Source: Powellomyces hirtus
Taxonomy: Eukaryota; Chytridiomycota; Chytridiomycetes; Spizellomycetales; Powellomycetaceae
NCBI GenBank assembly: GCA_025526995.1
Contig: JAHLKG010000003.1
Coordinates: forward strand, 1,240,001 to 1,304,000
Length of the DNA: 64,000 nucleotides
Reading direction: 5' to 3'
The position numbers and the translations under genes were made by a program. The notes under the pieces were generated by a model, which ran no database searches, had not been told where the DNA came from, and saw only the letters and a program-made list of their open reading frames with translations. Below, one piece after another: positions 11,356 through 23,626 of this stretch (the stretch's first letter is position 1; each line of letters opens with the position of its first letter).

Positions 11356-12373
11356 ATGCCAGTCGCATCACAAACATCCGCAATCAACGGAGCTGTCCCA
11401 CCCACCGACGCGGCCGCAGACGAATCCCATGGCATCTTTCAGTTCACCAACACCGACAATGAAGACGACGACTGGCTGCGGGCCATGATGGTCGACGCCA
11501 ACGCAGAGGATGTCGCACCTGCCAAACCTGTCCGGCATTTCATCGACCGCACGCATGTGATGCGGGCTACATATGATGGGGTAAGTATGACCTTAACCCT
11601 CGTATGACACACACGCTCTAGTTTACTCTCTCTTCTCTCTCCAGTGCTTCCACGCCCCGTCCCTGGCCGAAATCCCCAGCGTCTTCGCCACAAAGCTGGG
11701 CCCCAATAGTCTTATCTCCAGCATGGAACATCTTTACATTCTGGGCGATTTTTCAGGCGCCTTAGCAGTGGCCGAGGGTTACTTGTCCGCCAATCGGCAA
11801 TCGGGCCAAAAACGCATCAAGGAGACCGAAGTCGTTGAAATCGCCGCCCGGTGCTGTCTCCGTCTAAACCAACCCACCCGGGCTGCCGAATTCATCGACG
11901 CCCACAGCGCAACCAGCAACGAGGGAGGGTGGTTTTTGCTGCAGGCGCAAGTGTATATACAATGTGGTGCTCGAGATGTGGATGCGGTCAGGGCGATTAG
12001 GAAGTATGAGAGTGTCAGAAAGGGCGATCCGACAGTGTATGCCCTTTTGGCGGGCGTATTGGAACGGAAGGGAGAGTATGCGAGAGCGGCTAGAGCATTG
12101 CGGGTGGTGTTGGAGCTGTATTCGCGGAATGCGAGGGATACCCCCATTGCGCAGTATCATGCCCGGGCAGAAATCAAACGATTTCAAGACGAAATTGAGC
12201 GATTGAAGCGGCTCGCTGCTGACGAGGCCGCGCAACGACAGTCTGCGCCAAATGGGTCCCTACCAGCAGATCTGCAATTGTGGATAGAAGGCTTTGTTCC
12301 CGTTGATGCGTCATCCCAAAATGCCCTTGCTGAGGACGATGATGGCGACGAGAAGTACGTTATAGACGAGTAG
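11356..12373 (+). CDS. Unrecognised TPR-like protein
   Basis: There are two exons: 11356-11580 and 11645-12373, joined in phase 0 across a GTAAGT/CCAG intron. The protein (about 317 residues) begins MPVASQTSAINGAVPPTDAA, has an acidic N-terminus with DNEDDDWLRAMM, then a helical repeat region. Phrases such as LGDFSGALAVAEGYLSANRQ, IAARCCLRLNQPTRAAEFID and VYALLAGVLERKGEYARAAR have the small/large residue spacing of tetratricopeptide repeats. It ends with a basic/acidic helix (EIERLKRLAADEAAQ) and an acidic tail DDDGDEKYVIDE. I do not recognise the family; a scaffold role is likely for TPR proteins, but the partner is unknown. It converges on the anion permease gene. Confidence 0.8.
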
Positions 12374-12681
12374 CTAGCGCGATAGCTTCATTCCAACCAC
12401 TATATCCACTGGGTCCTGATGTGATGACAAACCTGCATTTGCTGCAGCTCCGACGACCTGGTACAACTCGAATGCTTCAACTTTAAACCATTTATTATGT
12501 CAAGGGGAGGGCTCTCAAGGAGCTGCGACATGGCTCGGTGCCATTTCCCACGTCGTGATACATTTTAGTTTGCCGCTTTGTAATATCTATTCTAGAGGCA
12601 GATGCATCAGGAAGCTTCTGGCAGAGACTGAAATGCAATGAGAAATCTAGACATAATAAAATGAGTTCGACTAAAAAAAAC
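12374..12681. other. Convergent spacer, TPR-like gene / anion permease
   Basis: This spacer of about 300 bases between two stop codons probably consists of overlapping 3' UTRs. An open frame on the minus strand across it is a shadow of the permease exon in another frame. Nothing else is seen. Confidence 0.4.
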
Positions 12682-15649
12682 CTATCTGCGTCCTCTGCCT
12701 GGTTCCCTGCCGACATTGTGTCCGCTCTCCTGAGACCCAGACGGCCCTTCCAATTCACTATCAGTCGCCGTGGTGGTGGACTGACCCTCATCGAAAAGTC
12801 CAATGAGTGGCGACCGCTCGTCTTGCCGGCGACGTGAACCAGGTCTTCTGGATGGTAATCCGAGAGCATCTCCTCTTCCAGCATTCGAGTCTTCGTCATC
12901 GTCGTAATCGTCCGCGTGACTTTGTATCGAGTCCATGTAAGATGCAAAATAGCTACCGGACGGGAAGCTTTCCCGCTTGTTGGGTACCGTCCATTCATTT
13001 GCTTCGTGACTGCTGCCACCGGCGCCTTGGTGAGTATTGATGCGTATTGCCAACTCTCGCCCGGTCGATGATGGTCCTTCTGCTCTGCTGATGCCGCGCG
13101 CTGCCGGATCCAGACTATTTAGGTAGTCCGTTGCGTCGCGCACTTTCCGGAAAAAGCGGTTGGGTCCAACGATGTGATATATTCCGGATCGCAAGAATGC
13201 ATTTTTGCAGGATTCTCGCAACTTTACGAAACATACTTCCATATTGCGATACGTGTAGTCTTCCACAATTTCGAGCAAAGCCAATGTAGCACTATAAGAG
13301 CCGATGTTAGCATATCACGGATAACCCACTGGCGCTGCTAACATTGCACGAACCTCGCATCAATCGCTGTCACAGGTCCAAAGTCGAAAACTACGGCGCG
13401 TATATGGTCGTCTGACGGTGTTCGCGTGCGACGACCTTCCTCTAACGATTGATCTGCAACCACTCCACGAGACCTTCTACGAGCGGCGGGCGTTCGTCGT
13501 GGCTCTTCACCCGGGTGTACTCCAAGGTCTCCATACATTTCGATCCTTTTGAGCCGATCCTTCAACTGACCCGAATTGCCAAAGTATAATCCTTCCTCAA
13601 ACCGAATGATCAGTGCATCATTAATTCGCTGCACTTTGTCGGAATCGTTGATGTTTCTATATTTGACTTTGGTAGCCCCGGTGCGAGGATCGACTACCAG
13701 AGTTCGTCCCATAACGGCCAACCGCGTCTGCAAGGAAGATTATTAGAACTTGCGTATGCGAAAACAAGGCACATACCACTGCATACCTTTGTGGTGTGTT
13801 TGACCACAAGAAGTAGCGATACTCCAACGGATAACAACGTTCCCGACTCGATAGATAACACGATGGTCGTTACAAACGTCATCAGCAAAAGACCTAGGTC
13901 TGTCCAAGCACGCATCCGCAATATGAAGCGGACGTCGTCTAGTTCCACCAACTTCAGAGCAGCTACGACAATAATGGAAGAGCAAACAGCTCTAGGCAGA
14001 AATTCGAAGAGCGGCAGTAACCAGATGGCCGTGCAAAGCACAGCTGATCCGGTGAAGAAGCCAGCCATTTGCGTCCTCGCACCTGCAGTGTCGTTTACAG
14101 CAGATCGTCCCAAGGACCCAAATGCAGGGAACGCCCCAAACAAAGCGCCGATGATGTTGGCCACCCCAATGGCAACCAGTTCGCGGTTCGGAGACACCGT
14201 ATAGTTATGCTTCGTGGAATATGTCTTGGCGGCGACAATGGATTCCACGAAGCCGATTACGGATATTAGAATCGCGGATAGCATCAAAGTTCGAATCTTC
14301 GATATGCTCATCGAAGGAATTTTCGGGTAGTCGTAGTGGCTTTCGCCTAATCCTTTGACATTCAAAATTGTCACTCCCTTGCAGTCCCATGACAGCGATT
14401 TCGACAAGGCGGTAGTAACCACTACCAATACCAGAATCTCTGGTATGACCTGGATCCACTTGATTGCTTTGAACTTTTTCTTGATCATCTTCATGCCAAG
14501 CAGAAAGCTGATGCTGCCAACCGACAATATCGTCGTTAGAGGATGGAAGTCGCGAAGCTTTGCTATCGTATCTAGCAGTTTCTGTATCGGAGATTCGCCT
14601 TCTATCGGATGCGGGCGTGGTAGATCGATGTGGCCGCACTGATTTGTGGGTGGCACAATGCCCAGCAATATGTCAGCCATGTCAATCATCACGACAACGG
14701 CAACAGCCAGCACGAAGCCCCGAAGCAACGCGCGTGATAACACGGAATCCAAAAACCCCAGTCGAAAGAATCCGAGAAGAAATGTGAAGACGCCCACCAT
14801 CAAACACAGCAACGTTGCGATTCCCACTGCGTCAACGTCATTCGACAGCGGTGAATCCCATGAACCAATCCCCTCAGCGTGCGCTCCTTTGGACGAGGCA
14901 TACTCTCTGATGGTGGCTCCAACCAACATAGATATGAGAGCTTCAGGACCCATTCCCAATTGCCTGAATTACAGAGGTTTACTTGCTGCACAGATGGCCA
15001 GGAACCCTACGAACTGAAGGCCTACCTTGATGTGCCCAAAATCGCATACACAAATAAGGGAATTGACGCAGTATAGAGTCCATGGACTGGAGGTATTCTG
15101 ACTAAGGCTTGAGCGTATGACAATCCTTGAGGGACCTGAGGAAAGGGGCCATTCTAAGTAACACCGTCCCTTGGTTGACGAGCCGTCTCTCGTAGCATAC
15201 CAGTAAAAACGCTACTGTAATTCCAGCTACGAGATCAGCCTGTATATACTTAATGCGATACTGTGGTAACCATCCAATCACTGGTACATAGTAGCGGAGC
15301 CGGGTTCGGAACGCCTTGTAATATGCAGCCCAAGAATCTACAAAGTCAACATACAATCAGCCCCTGAAACCCTCCATGCGGTTTCTTCGATAATAGAACT
15401 ACCATCATCCTCCTCAGCAGTTTTCGTGGCCTGGTCAAGCCCTTCTTCTTCCGGGTCGGAGAAGCCGCGGTCGTCATCCTTCGTAGCGCAAGTAGCGGAC
15501 AACAATGGAGACGACTCAGAGAGTGGTGACCATTCGTGGGTTCCAGAGCTTCTAATATCCTCCGGGCGGGAACGAGACTCTGGAACGCTTATTACTGTGC
15601 CGGAAGGTCTTGTGCGGGTAAGTTGAGGCACGTCCCGAGCATTTGACAT
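12682..15649 (-). CDS. SLC26/SulP-family anion permease with STAS domain
   Basis: This is a membrane transporter of the SulP/SLC26 family, likely moving sulfate or a related anion. The N-terminal exon (15338-15649) is a hydrophilic Ser/Glu-rich cytosolic leader. The membrane core begins YYVPVIGWLPQYRIKYIQAD and LVAGITVAF, followed by the signature PQGLSYAQALVRIPPVHGLY in a short exon near 15040-15135, then a long exon (about 13750-14960) with many hydrophobic helices including MGPEALISMLVGATIREY and the family motif around NIIGALFGAFPAFGSLGRSA. A cytosolic STAS domain follows (AVVFDFGPVTAIDASATLAL, spliced at AS). The C-terminus is a disordered Ser/Arg/Asp tail. Complete with about six exons. 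The substrate is not deducible; fungal sulfate permeases, and vacuolar members of the family with a long leader, are both possible. Confidence 0.92.
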
Positions 15650-16286
15650 TTTGAAAGAGGCAGTGCTTCGTACTTCAGTTGGGATATCAGTGTAGTGTCC
15701 GCCGAGTAGTTTGTTGTCCGAGATTAAATGGGGATTGTGGCTGCCTCTGTAGTAAAAAATATGATAATGATAAGAGGTCTAAAAAAAAGCGAAGACCAGG
15801 GAAGGCTCGGGAAGGCTTGCGAAGGCATGGAACGCGTCACACCAGCTGAGGCTTCGGAGTCGTGTCAACCTTACGCATACGCTTGTGCAAGTCATTCAGA
15901 GCCAGTAATTCACAGCGCTATGGGTGGCTTTCGGGAGGCTCTAGGGGTTGCATTGCTTCGACTGAATATTGTGAGAGAGTTTCTTCCTCCTTTCTTTCCG
16001 TGTAGCTAATTATCCCCATGAGCTTCCGACCTCCAGCGTGTACGGAGGCTATGTATAGTTTGTAAAATGTATATCTGAGGTGCTTTAAATATGCTCTCTT
16101 CGAAATGGGCAGTTAGGATCAATCTAGATTGAACTTCTTCAATTATACGATCATTTACGGAAACACTGTTGATCAAGTGGGGGAAGCCATATTCTTCCCG
16201 TCTCAACGGTTTCCCATACCAATGACCGTGTGGGGAGAGGGTGATATATATATATTGATTCGTTATTTTATGAACAGGTTGTGACT
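15650..16286. other. Spacer between anion permease and ACP genes
   Basis: This 640-base spacer between two minus-strand genes holds the permease promoter on the left and the ACP 3' UTR on the right. A plus-strand open frame at 15728-16009 has no motif. A short (TA)n run lies near 16241-16254. No gene is supported. Confidence 0.4.
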
Positions 16287-17236
16287 CTACATGGCGTTCT
16301 TGTTGGAGAAGATCTAGAACAATTATGAAAGACCGCACGAGCCACGTGTCAGCCTCGGCAATCGTGAAGTCAAGGGCTGAACCAAAAAGGAGATGTACCT
16401 TGTCTGCAGCCTGTCGGGGGGTCATGATTTCCTCCGCGTCCCGGTCTGGGATTTCAATGTTGAACTCGTCTTCCAGCTGTCCAAAGAAGTAGGTGATAAA
16501 TTTTCAGCGACAAGGCAGTCGCCTTACAATGCAATACAATACAGTCCCAGCATCCGTTCGTTGCAATACATACAGCCATGGTGATCTCGACTTGGTCGAG
16601 ACTGTCGAGGCCGAGGTCGTTGATGAAGTGTGCGTCCAGGTTCAGCTATAAAGCGATAAGAAAGCCCATTAGCGAAGGGGTTTACATCGTCTTTTGTCCT
16701 TGAGGTATCTTTCAAAGAGATCTCCTAGCTCTGCAACCCTCCAGCCAGATCCACAAGCAGGTTCGAGGACAGTCGCTGTACAAGCAACAAGTCGATCTTC
16801 CAATTGCAGGTCTCAGGTTGACCGTTGTGAACCCTTCCATCCGAAGCTCGAACACCTTGTTGCTACTCTGTATCTAATCCAAGTTTCCACATACCTTGGA
16901 TGCCTCGACTTTGTCAAAGTCGCGGAGCAGCTGCAATACTCTGTCTTCGACTAAAGCAAAAAAGATAAAGAGTCAGTAAAGTCATGAGTTAAGGAGTTGA
17001 GAGTTGGGTTTATCCCAGATCTTGGAATGGCGTCGGGTATCTATAACCGAGCTTTGAATAGGCAGCTGACCTTGTTGAGTAGTGAGCGGTGCTTTCTCAG
17101 CGGAGAAGAATCGGGGAGTTTGTGCGATTCTGGTTGGCAGGGCGGCGAAGGCAGACACGGGCAGACGGGCAGGGATGATTGCAGCACGGGGAGCCATACG
17201 GGCCGCGGCCGTTGCGAATCGGAAGACAGAAGACAT
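16287..17236 (-). CDS. ACP1: Mitochondrial acyl carrier protein (complex I NDUFAB1-type)
   Basis: The mitochondrial acyl carrier protein carries the nascent acyl chain for mitochondrial fatty-acid/lipoate synthesis and is also a LYR-protein partner and complex I subunit. Five exons are resolved: 17071-17236, 16896-16950, 16574-16645, 16399-16476 and 16287-16313. Exon 1 encodes an Arg/Ala-rich presequence (MSSVFRFATAAARMAPRAAI, ending near RFFSAEKAPLTTQQ). Exon 2 gives VEDRVLQLLRDFDKVEASK, exon 3 the 4'-phosphopantetheine site LNLDAHFINDLGLDSLDQVE with the acceptor Ser in DSL, exon 4 LEDEFNIEIPDRDAEEIMTP and exon 5 the short tail ending KNAM. The final small exon is inferred from a CTGAC branch-like site and a CTAG acceptor that restores a normal ACP length. 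It is divergent with RPN11. Confidence 0.93.
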
Positions 17237-17573
17237 TATGTATATGGAGTGGGGTAGCGACGGCTGTGGGGAGGATTGGGGGTTGCGTTGCGTGAGATTG
17301 CAGGTCTAGGGAGTTGTTTTCATCCGACGTCCAGCGTTGGGTGAAGGGGCCAAATGGATGCAGCCAAAAGGTGGCAGAATCAACCGCACTCGAGCGTGGC
17401 CACGGCAACAAGCAACTCAACCATTGTATGTTCAACGCGGGCGCGTAAAACAAGCCAAAGGCAGCTCAGATAAACCCTCTAAGTCATCCGTGCTTGCGTG
17501 TCTTCTGAGAATCATCATCAACCCAAACGCCAGCTCATCTTCTCTCAAAACAACGTATAACTAAACTATCGCA
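17237..17573. promoter_or_regulatory. Shared divergent promoter, ACP1 / RPN11
   Basis: These 337 bases lie between two start codons. They contain GGTGGCAGA at 17370-17378, one mismatch from the yeast proteasome-associated control element GGTGGCAAA bound by Rpn4. The function of this site in a non-yeast fungus is inference only. Confidence 0.4.
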
Positions 17574-18871
<1,298 letters not shown>

Positions 18872-19083
18872 TAGTCGAAACAGATTGGTGCATTGTAAAT
18901 TTCTAATACAAGATGCTGCGACGACTTCTTGTGTAGTTATCCTGTGTTTGGAACGATGCTCGAGAAGGTTCTTTGGCAATCATCAAAACTCGATGTATCA
19001 ATCAGATAGTGTTTGTGCATGTGGGTGGAGGCGGATGTATTTATAGGTGAATAGTCCTTAGACTGTAGGGGTGTATGTATCTT

Positions 19084-21740
19084 CTATACTTCTTGCGACA
19101 CAAAAGCGGGGAAGCGGGCCTCCACTTCCTTCCATGTCGTCTTCTCTTCCACAAGGTCCTTGACAATGTCCAGGATGACAGGAATCTGGGGGATGTCAGG
19201 TTAGATTCAGGCAAAGCAAGACCATTTGCCGTTTACGTTGGACATACCTTTTCGCGGATCTGCTTGGTGGAGTCACGCTCACGGAGGGTGACAGTCTGGT
19301 CTTGCACAGTCTGGAAATCAACGGTGACAGCGAACGGGGTACCGAGCTCGTCGTTCCGCGCGTAACGCTTGCCAATGGACGAACCAGAGTCGTCCACCTT
19401 GTTGGCAATGTTGGATCTCCGCAGACCAGTGACGATCTGTTTGATGAAGGGGTTGAAGTCGCCGCTGTGACTGATGGGGACCACGAGGGTCTTGATGGGG
19501 GCTACGCATGCGGGGAATCGGAGAACATGCCGGGCCTCGTCGTCACCTTCTCGACGGTAGTAGGCGTGCTCCAATAGTTGGTACAGGATTCGGCCGATAC
19601 CGAATGATGGCTCGATGACACTGGGAATGTACTCGCGAACTATTACAAGGAAGTGACGATGGTAAGTCGAGGTGTCGCGTTCTTGCAATACGCTTTTTTA
19701 GGAAAAGGCGAAAGATGTCCCTTGAGCGCCAAGACTAAAACCCTTGCTATGACATGAATGCCATATAGGAGCTAGTCAATCTTGGCAACATCGAGAGGTA
19801 TGATAATGTTGCAGACTTATGACTCATGCCTAGTCAATACCCAACGCAAGGTTGGGGGAAAAGAATACGGGACCGAGGACAATCCTCAATCCTAATCAAT
19901 TCCATGAAAAGGGATCTAAGGAGTGTGCGTTCACAATGGGAGAGAGTGATGGGAGCGTGGCCTACACTGCCGCCATGGTGGTTTACAGCGAAAATACTTA
20001 CTAAAGGATTTGATTGTCTTCTTTTCGATGGTCACAAGATTGTCAGTGAGCTCGTAGGTCTTGCCATCCGTTCCAGTTATTGAGGTCTTGCCGCTGCCTG
20101 CAGCAAGCTGTTCCTTCAACTCCTGGAGCTTGACCTCATCCCAAGCCTCATCGATCTTCATGGAATCAAGGAAACCTTGGACCGCCTTCGCGTCTTTCTT
20201 GAACGCGGGACCGAATGTCTTCTTGTTCACCTCTAATGTCCACTTGTCCTCAATGAGCGGTTCAGGGAGAGCTTCTCTTACAACAAGCTTCTCTCCAGTC
20301 TTCTTGGTGTGAGCAGTGAGGTCGAATGCGGATCGATCGGCACAGCCAACACACTCTATCCAGCCCTGGCAAATGAGTTCGGTTAGATAAGATCAACATG
20401 TCAAAATTCAACAGAAAGAACGTACATAGCTGCTCTCAATTTCGGCGTCCCAGCAGTCGCAAGCATAGTGCGCCATTTCATTGGACATGTGTTGACGCAG
20501 ACGGAGGCGCGCAGGGTCGATACCAATGCGGGTCAGGAAGAGGTAGATGCGGGCTACAAAGTAACCCAGGGTCTCGTTGTTAATGATGCCCTTCTCGACG
20601 GCATCACCAATGGACATCTTTGTTGGTCCGGCAGCGGCCTGTTGAGCATCTGCCGAGTAGAGCGGTACAACCAGGTCGCGGACTTCGTTGAAACGGCTGT
20701 GTTTCTTTCCGTTTGGGTCGACATAGTGTTCGATCTCAGCCATGGTGAACTCTCGGACACGAAGCAGACCTTGCCGTGGGGAAATTTCGTTCCGGAATGA
20801 CTTGCCAACCGACGCTGAGGCGAAAGGAACCTGTCCAGTGTTGTAGTCATACAGACGCTTGAAGTTGAGGAAATGTCCCTGCGCCGTTTCCGGCCGCAGG
20901 TAACCCTTGAATTGACCGGTAGGGCCAATTTGTGTTTCAAACATCAGGTTGAATAGCACGGGATCTGTGACTTCATTGTTGGTGGAAGGTGCCCGGATGT
21001 CCAGACGTCTGATGAGTTTGCGCAATTCGTCGCCGACGTAATTGTCCAGTGTCTCGAGGATGAGCTCGTATTCAGACCGGGTCTCGGCCGCGAGCGGCTC
21101 AAGCTTGGCTTGGCCCTTGGCGGGTTTCGGCGCGTTACCGCTTTGCACCTTCTCGTCATCTTCTATTCTCTGGCCCAACACTTGCTTCACGAGATGGTCG
21201 GCACGGAAGATATCGCCGGTTACGGTGTCTTTGACCATGTAATCTGCGAATCGCTCCACGTGACCAGAGGTCTTTAGCACAGCTTCTGGTGTCAGGTTGG
21301 TGCATTCCACTTCCAGCATATCTTCTTCCAGAATGAAGTGCTGACGCCACAGCGACAGGATGTTGTTCTGCAGCGCACAACCGGGCGGGCCGTAATCATA
21401 AAGACCAGCGATACCTAAACAGAAAAATGAGACACCAGGAAAACTCGCAAAAACTCTCGCTGAGGTGCTAACCGCCATAGATTTCGAAGGATGGGGCATA
21501 GAAGAATCGCTTCAGAAGCAAAGACTCCAGGCTGGCGCGGTCGAACTTTGAACCTTCTCCGTCGTCTAGAAGAGACAGTTGCTTGAACTGCTCCTTCAAC
21601 GCCAACAGCTTGTCCACCTCCGGTTGAACTTGCTCCTTGGCCGTCTTTGCTGCCTTCAACGCCTTGACGACATCGCCCTGCTTGATCATGGCATTCTTGA
21701 CGGCTTCAAGCTTCTGCGCACTGGTTTCTTGTGTCGCCAT
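19084..21740 (-). CDS. GRS1: Glycyl-tRNA synthetase (class II, eukaryotic type)
   Basis: This enzyme charges tRNA-Gly. About 700 residues in five exons start at 21738-21740. The N-terminus [20 protein letters not shown] continues as a WHEP-like helix pair ([31 protein letters not shown]). The catalytic core has [14 protein letters not shown], motif 1 at [13 protein letters not shown], motif 2 [17 protein letters not shown] and motif 3 [18 protein letters not shown]. The anticodon-binding domain follows ([32 protein letters not shown]). The last exon ends [16 protein letters not shown]. One intron near 19640-20001 is about 360 bases, longer than most here. Fungal GlyRS often serves cytosol and mitochondria; no strong presequence is seen with this start. 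Confidence 0.96.
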
Positions 21741-23626
21741 TGTGGCGGGATCTATGTATAAGTATGAGCAGAAAAGCCAGGTGAACCGGTGACGGGTTTT
21801 GTTTTTAAAGGGCCTGCGTTGTGACGCTCGCTGTTGCCATGGTGATCGGCCTGCAATTTACCTTTCATGCCCGTCATAAACAAACGACTCTCCTATGAAA
21901 CACACCAGAAACGTGGCATTGAGAAAGAGCGATAGGCACGAATTGTAATCTTCATCCTGCAGGTATAAGTCTCAACATACGGAGATATCGCCTGATGAAG
22001 GTGGGTACACTGCGTTCCGGAGCGGGTTGAAAGGCAAGCCTAATCGATTAGGATAGGCTCGAAGACGTGGCGCTGTCGGCCACAAAATAGAATGGAATGA
22101 TCGTTTAATCAACGAATCTGGCAATGTTGAGCCCACCCTTTTTCTTAATTGACAGCGCCGTAGAGTGCGATGTGCTGCTATTGACGGGTTCATCGGAGGT
22201 TTCCCCTTGACGGCGTGGGTGCGAATCCACCGACGTGGTGGTAGTCGCAGCATGACTGTGCCCAAGTGGCCAAGGCAACTATGCGCTGCGCCACACAAAA
22301 AAGAAGTGGCCAGGCCGCCTGCCCACATATAAAAAGGCCATTCGCCGCTTCCGTTACCATTGCATTTCAGAAATGCTGCAGTCAATATGGTAAGCACAAT
22401 CACCATCACATAGGGGAAAGCCCTTGGTTCTATGAGGAGAAAGTGACCTATACTATCGGAACGCCCCGTGTCGATATAGTCATTAATTCACAAGTTTCAG
22501 CCTTGTCTGAGAACCACTACACGAAACTCTTATGTGAGACTGGCATGATAGTGCATCGCGCTTACCGTCCTTTCCTTTGTGATAGATTGCGCCCTGCGAA
22601 GGTTCAAACTCTAATCGAGTCCGCCGGACCCGAATGCACATAGGGTAAGTTGAAGGGTTCACTTGTGCGATAGTCGGGGTTGCGGGGTTGATGAAGCTAT
22701 ATTGACGGGCGGACAGAATTGTGTTAGTACAAACACTATTTACTATGTTGAATGTCAATCTGCTGACTCGTGTCGAGATGGAAGGTCATTGGTCCATTGA
22801 CTACTTTGAATCTTTGGCTGACCCCAGTGTTTACTTCCATAGGTGTACGATTCAGGTCCTGCAACTTATGTGTTGCACGTCTGGCGGGTGGCGTCGCTGC
22901 ATTGCCTGTCAACTCCTTTACGTCCACGGAGCGGCCTTCTTTCTGAGTCCCTCCCAGCATGTAAACGAGATGCCATTCACATTGCATGCGACACCCCAAA
23001 ATGACGCTCGTCACAACAATTGATTTTGTGTTCGTTGTTCAATTTTGGGAAGAGCAATTAACCGCAGATTCGCTGACATAGAGACTTTTCAGTGCTCTGT
23101 TTCTGATAGTAGGCTGCGCTACATTTGATCCATGTATAATTTCTCGGCTTGCTTCTTTATGGAACGTCGTAAGAATTGGGAGGATGTCGGAGTGGCTCTT
23201 GTGTGATTACAGTGCGTGGATGCATTGCGGAGATGCTTTCGTGATGACAATCTGTCTAGAATTCTCGCATAGCATTGATTATACCAGGTCATTTTACAAG
23301 CACATACATTGGCATGAGTATCCGCCGCGGACAAGGCTCACCAGACAACGAGCGATTTCGGAAGCTGGAAGATTCACGCGAGCAGGAACGTACGGCTTAT
23401 ACTTTGCGATATAATGTCATCTCATATCTGTCCTGTGATGGTCGCGGACGCAGCCTTGATCATGGGATCATAGAATCATTTAGGCCGCAACGATCAGCAG
23501 CTTGCACAGAACGGAGAGATCATCTATTTCTCATCTGTGCACACGTTACAGTATTCCTGGTTCTTCTGTTTGGCGTAAGAGGCCAAGCGAACCGTATAGA
23601 ATCCAGATAGCACTTCGTAAGGACTC
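21741..23626. other. Gene-poor region upstream of GRS1
   Basis: This region is 1.9 kb without a defensible gene. A minus-strand open frame of 145 codons (21972-22409) and a plus-strand one of 125 codons (22266-22643) overlap and show no domain. A TATA-like TATAAAAAGG lies on the plus strand at 22328-22337, with an ATG and a GTAAGC donor-like site just downstream. The stretch next to 21740 should carry the GRS1 promoter. Confidence 0.4.

Noticed and set aside
22186..22270. tRNA-like D-arm (GCCCAAGTGGCCAAGGC) and T-arm-like GCGAATC
   Set aside because: No acceptor stem or anticodon stem can be paired in the right spacing on either strand.
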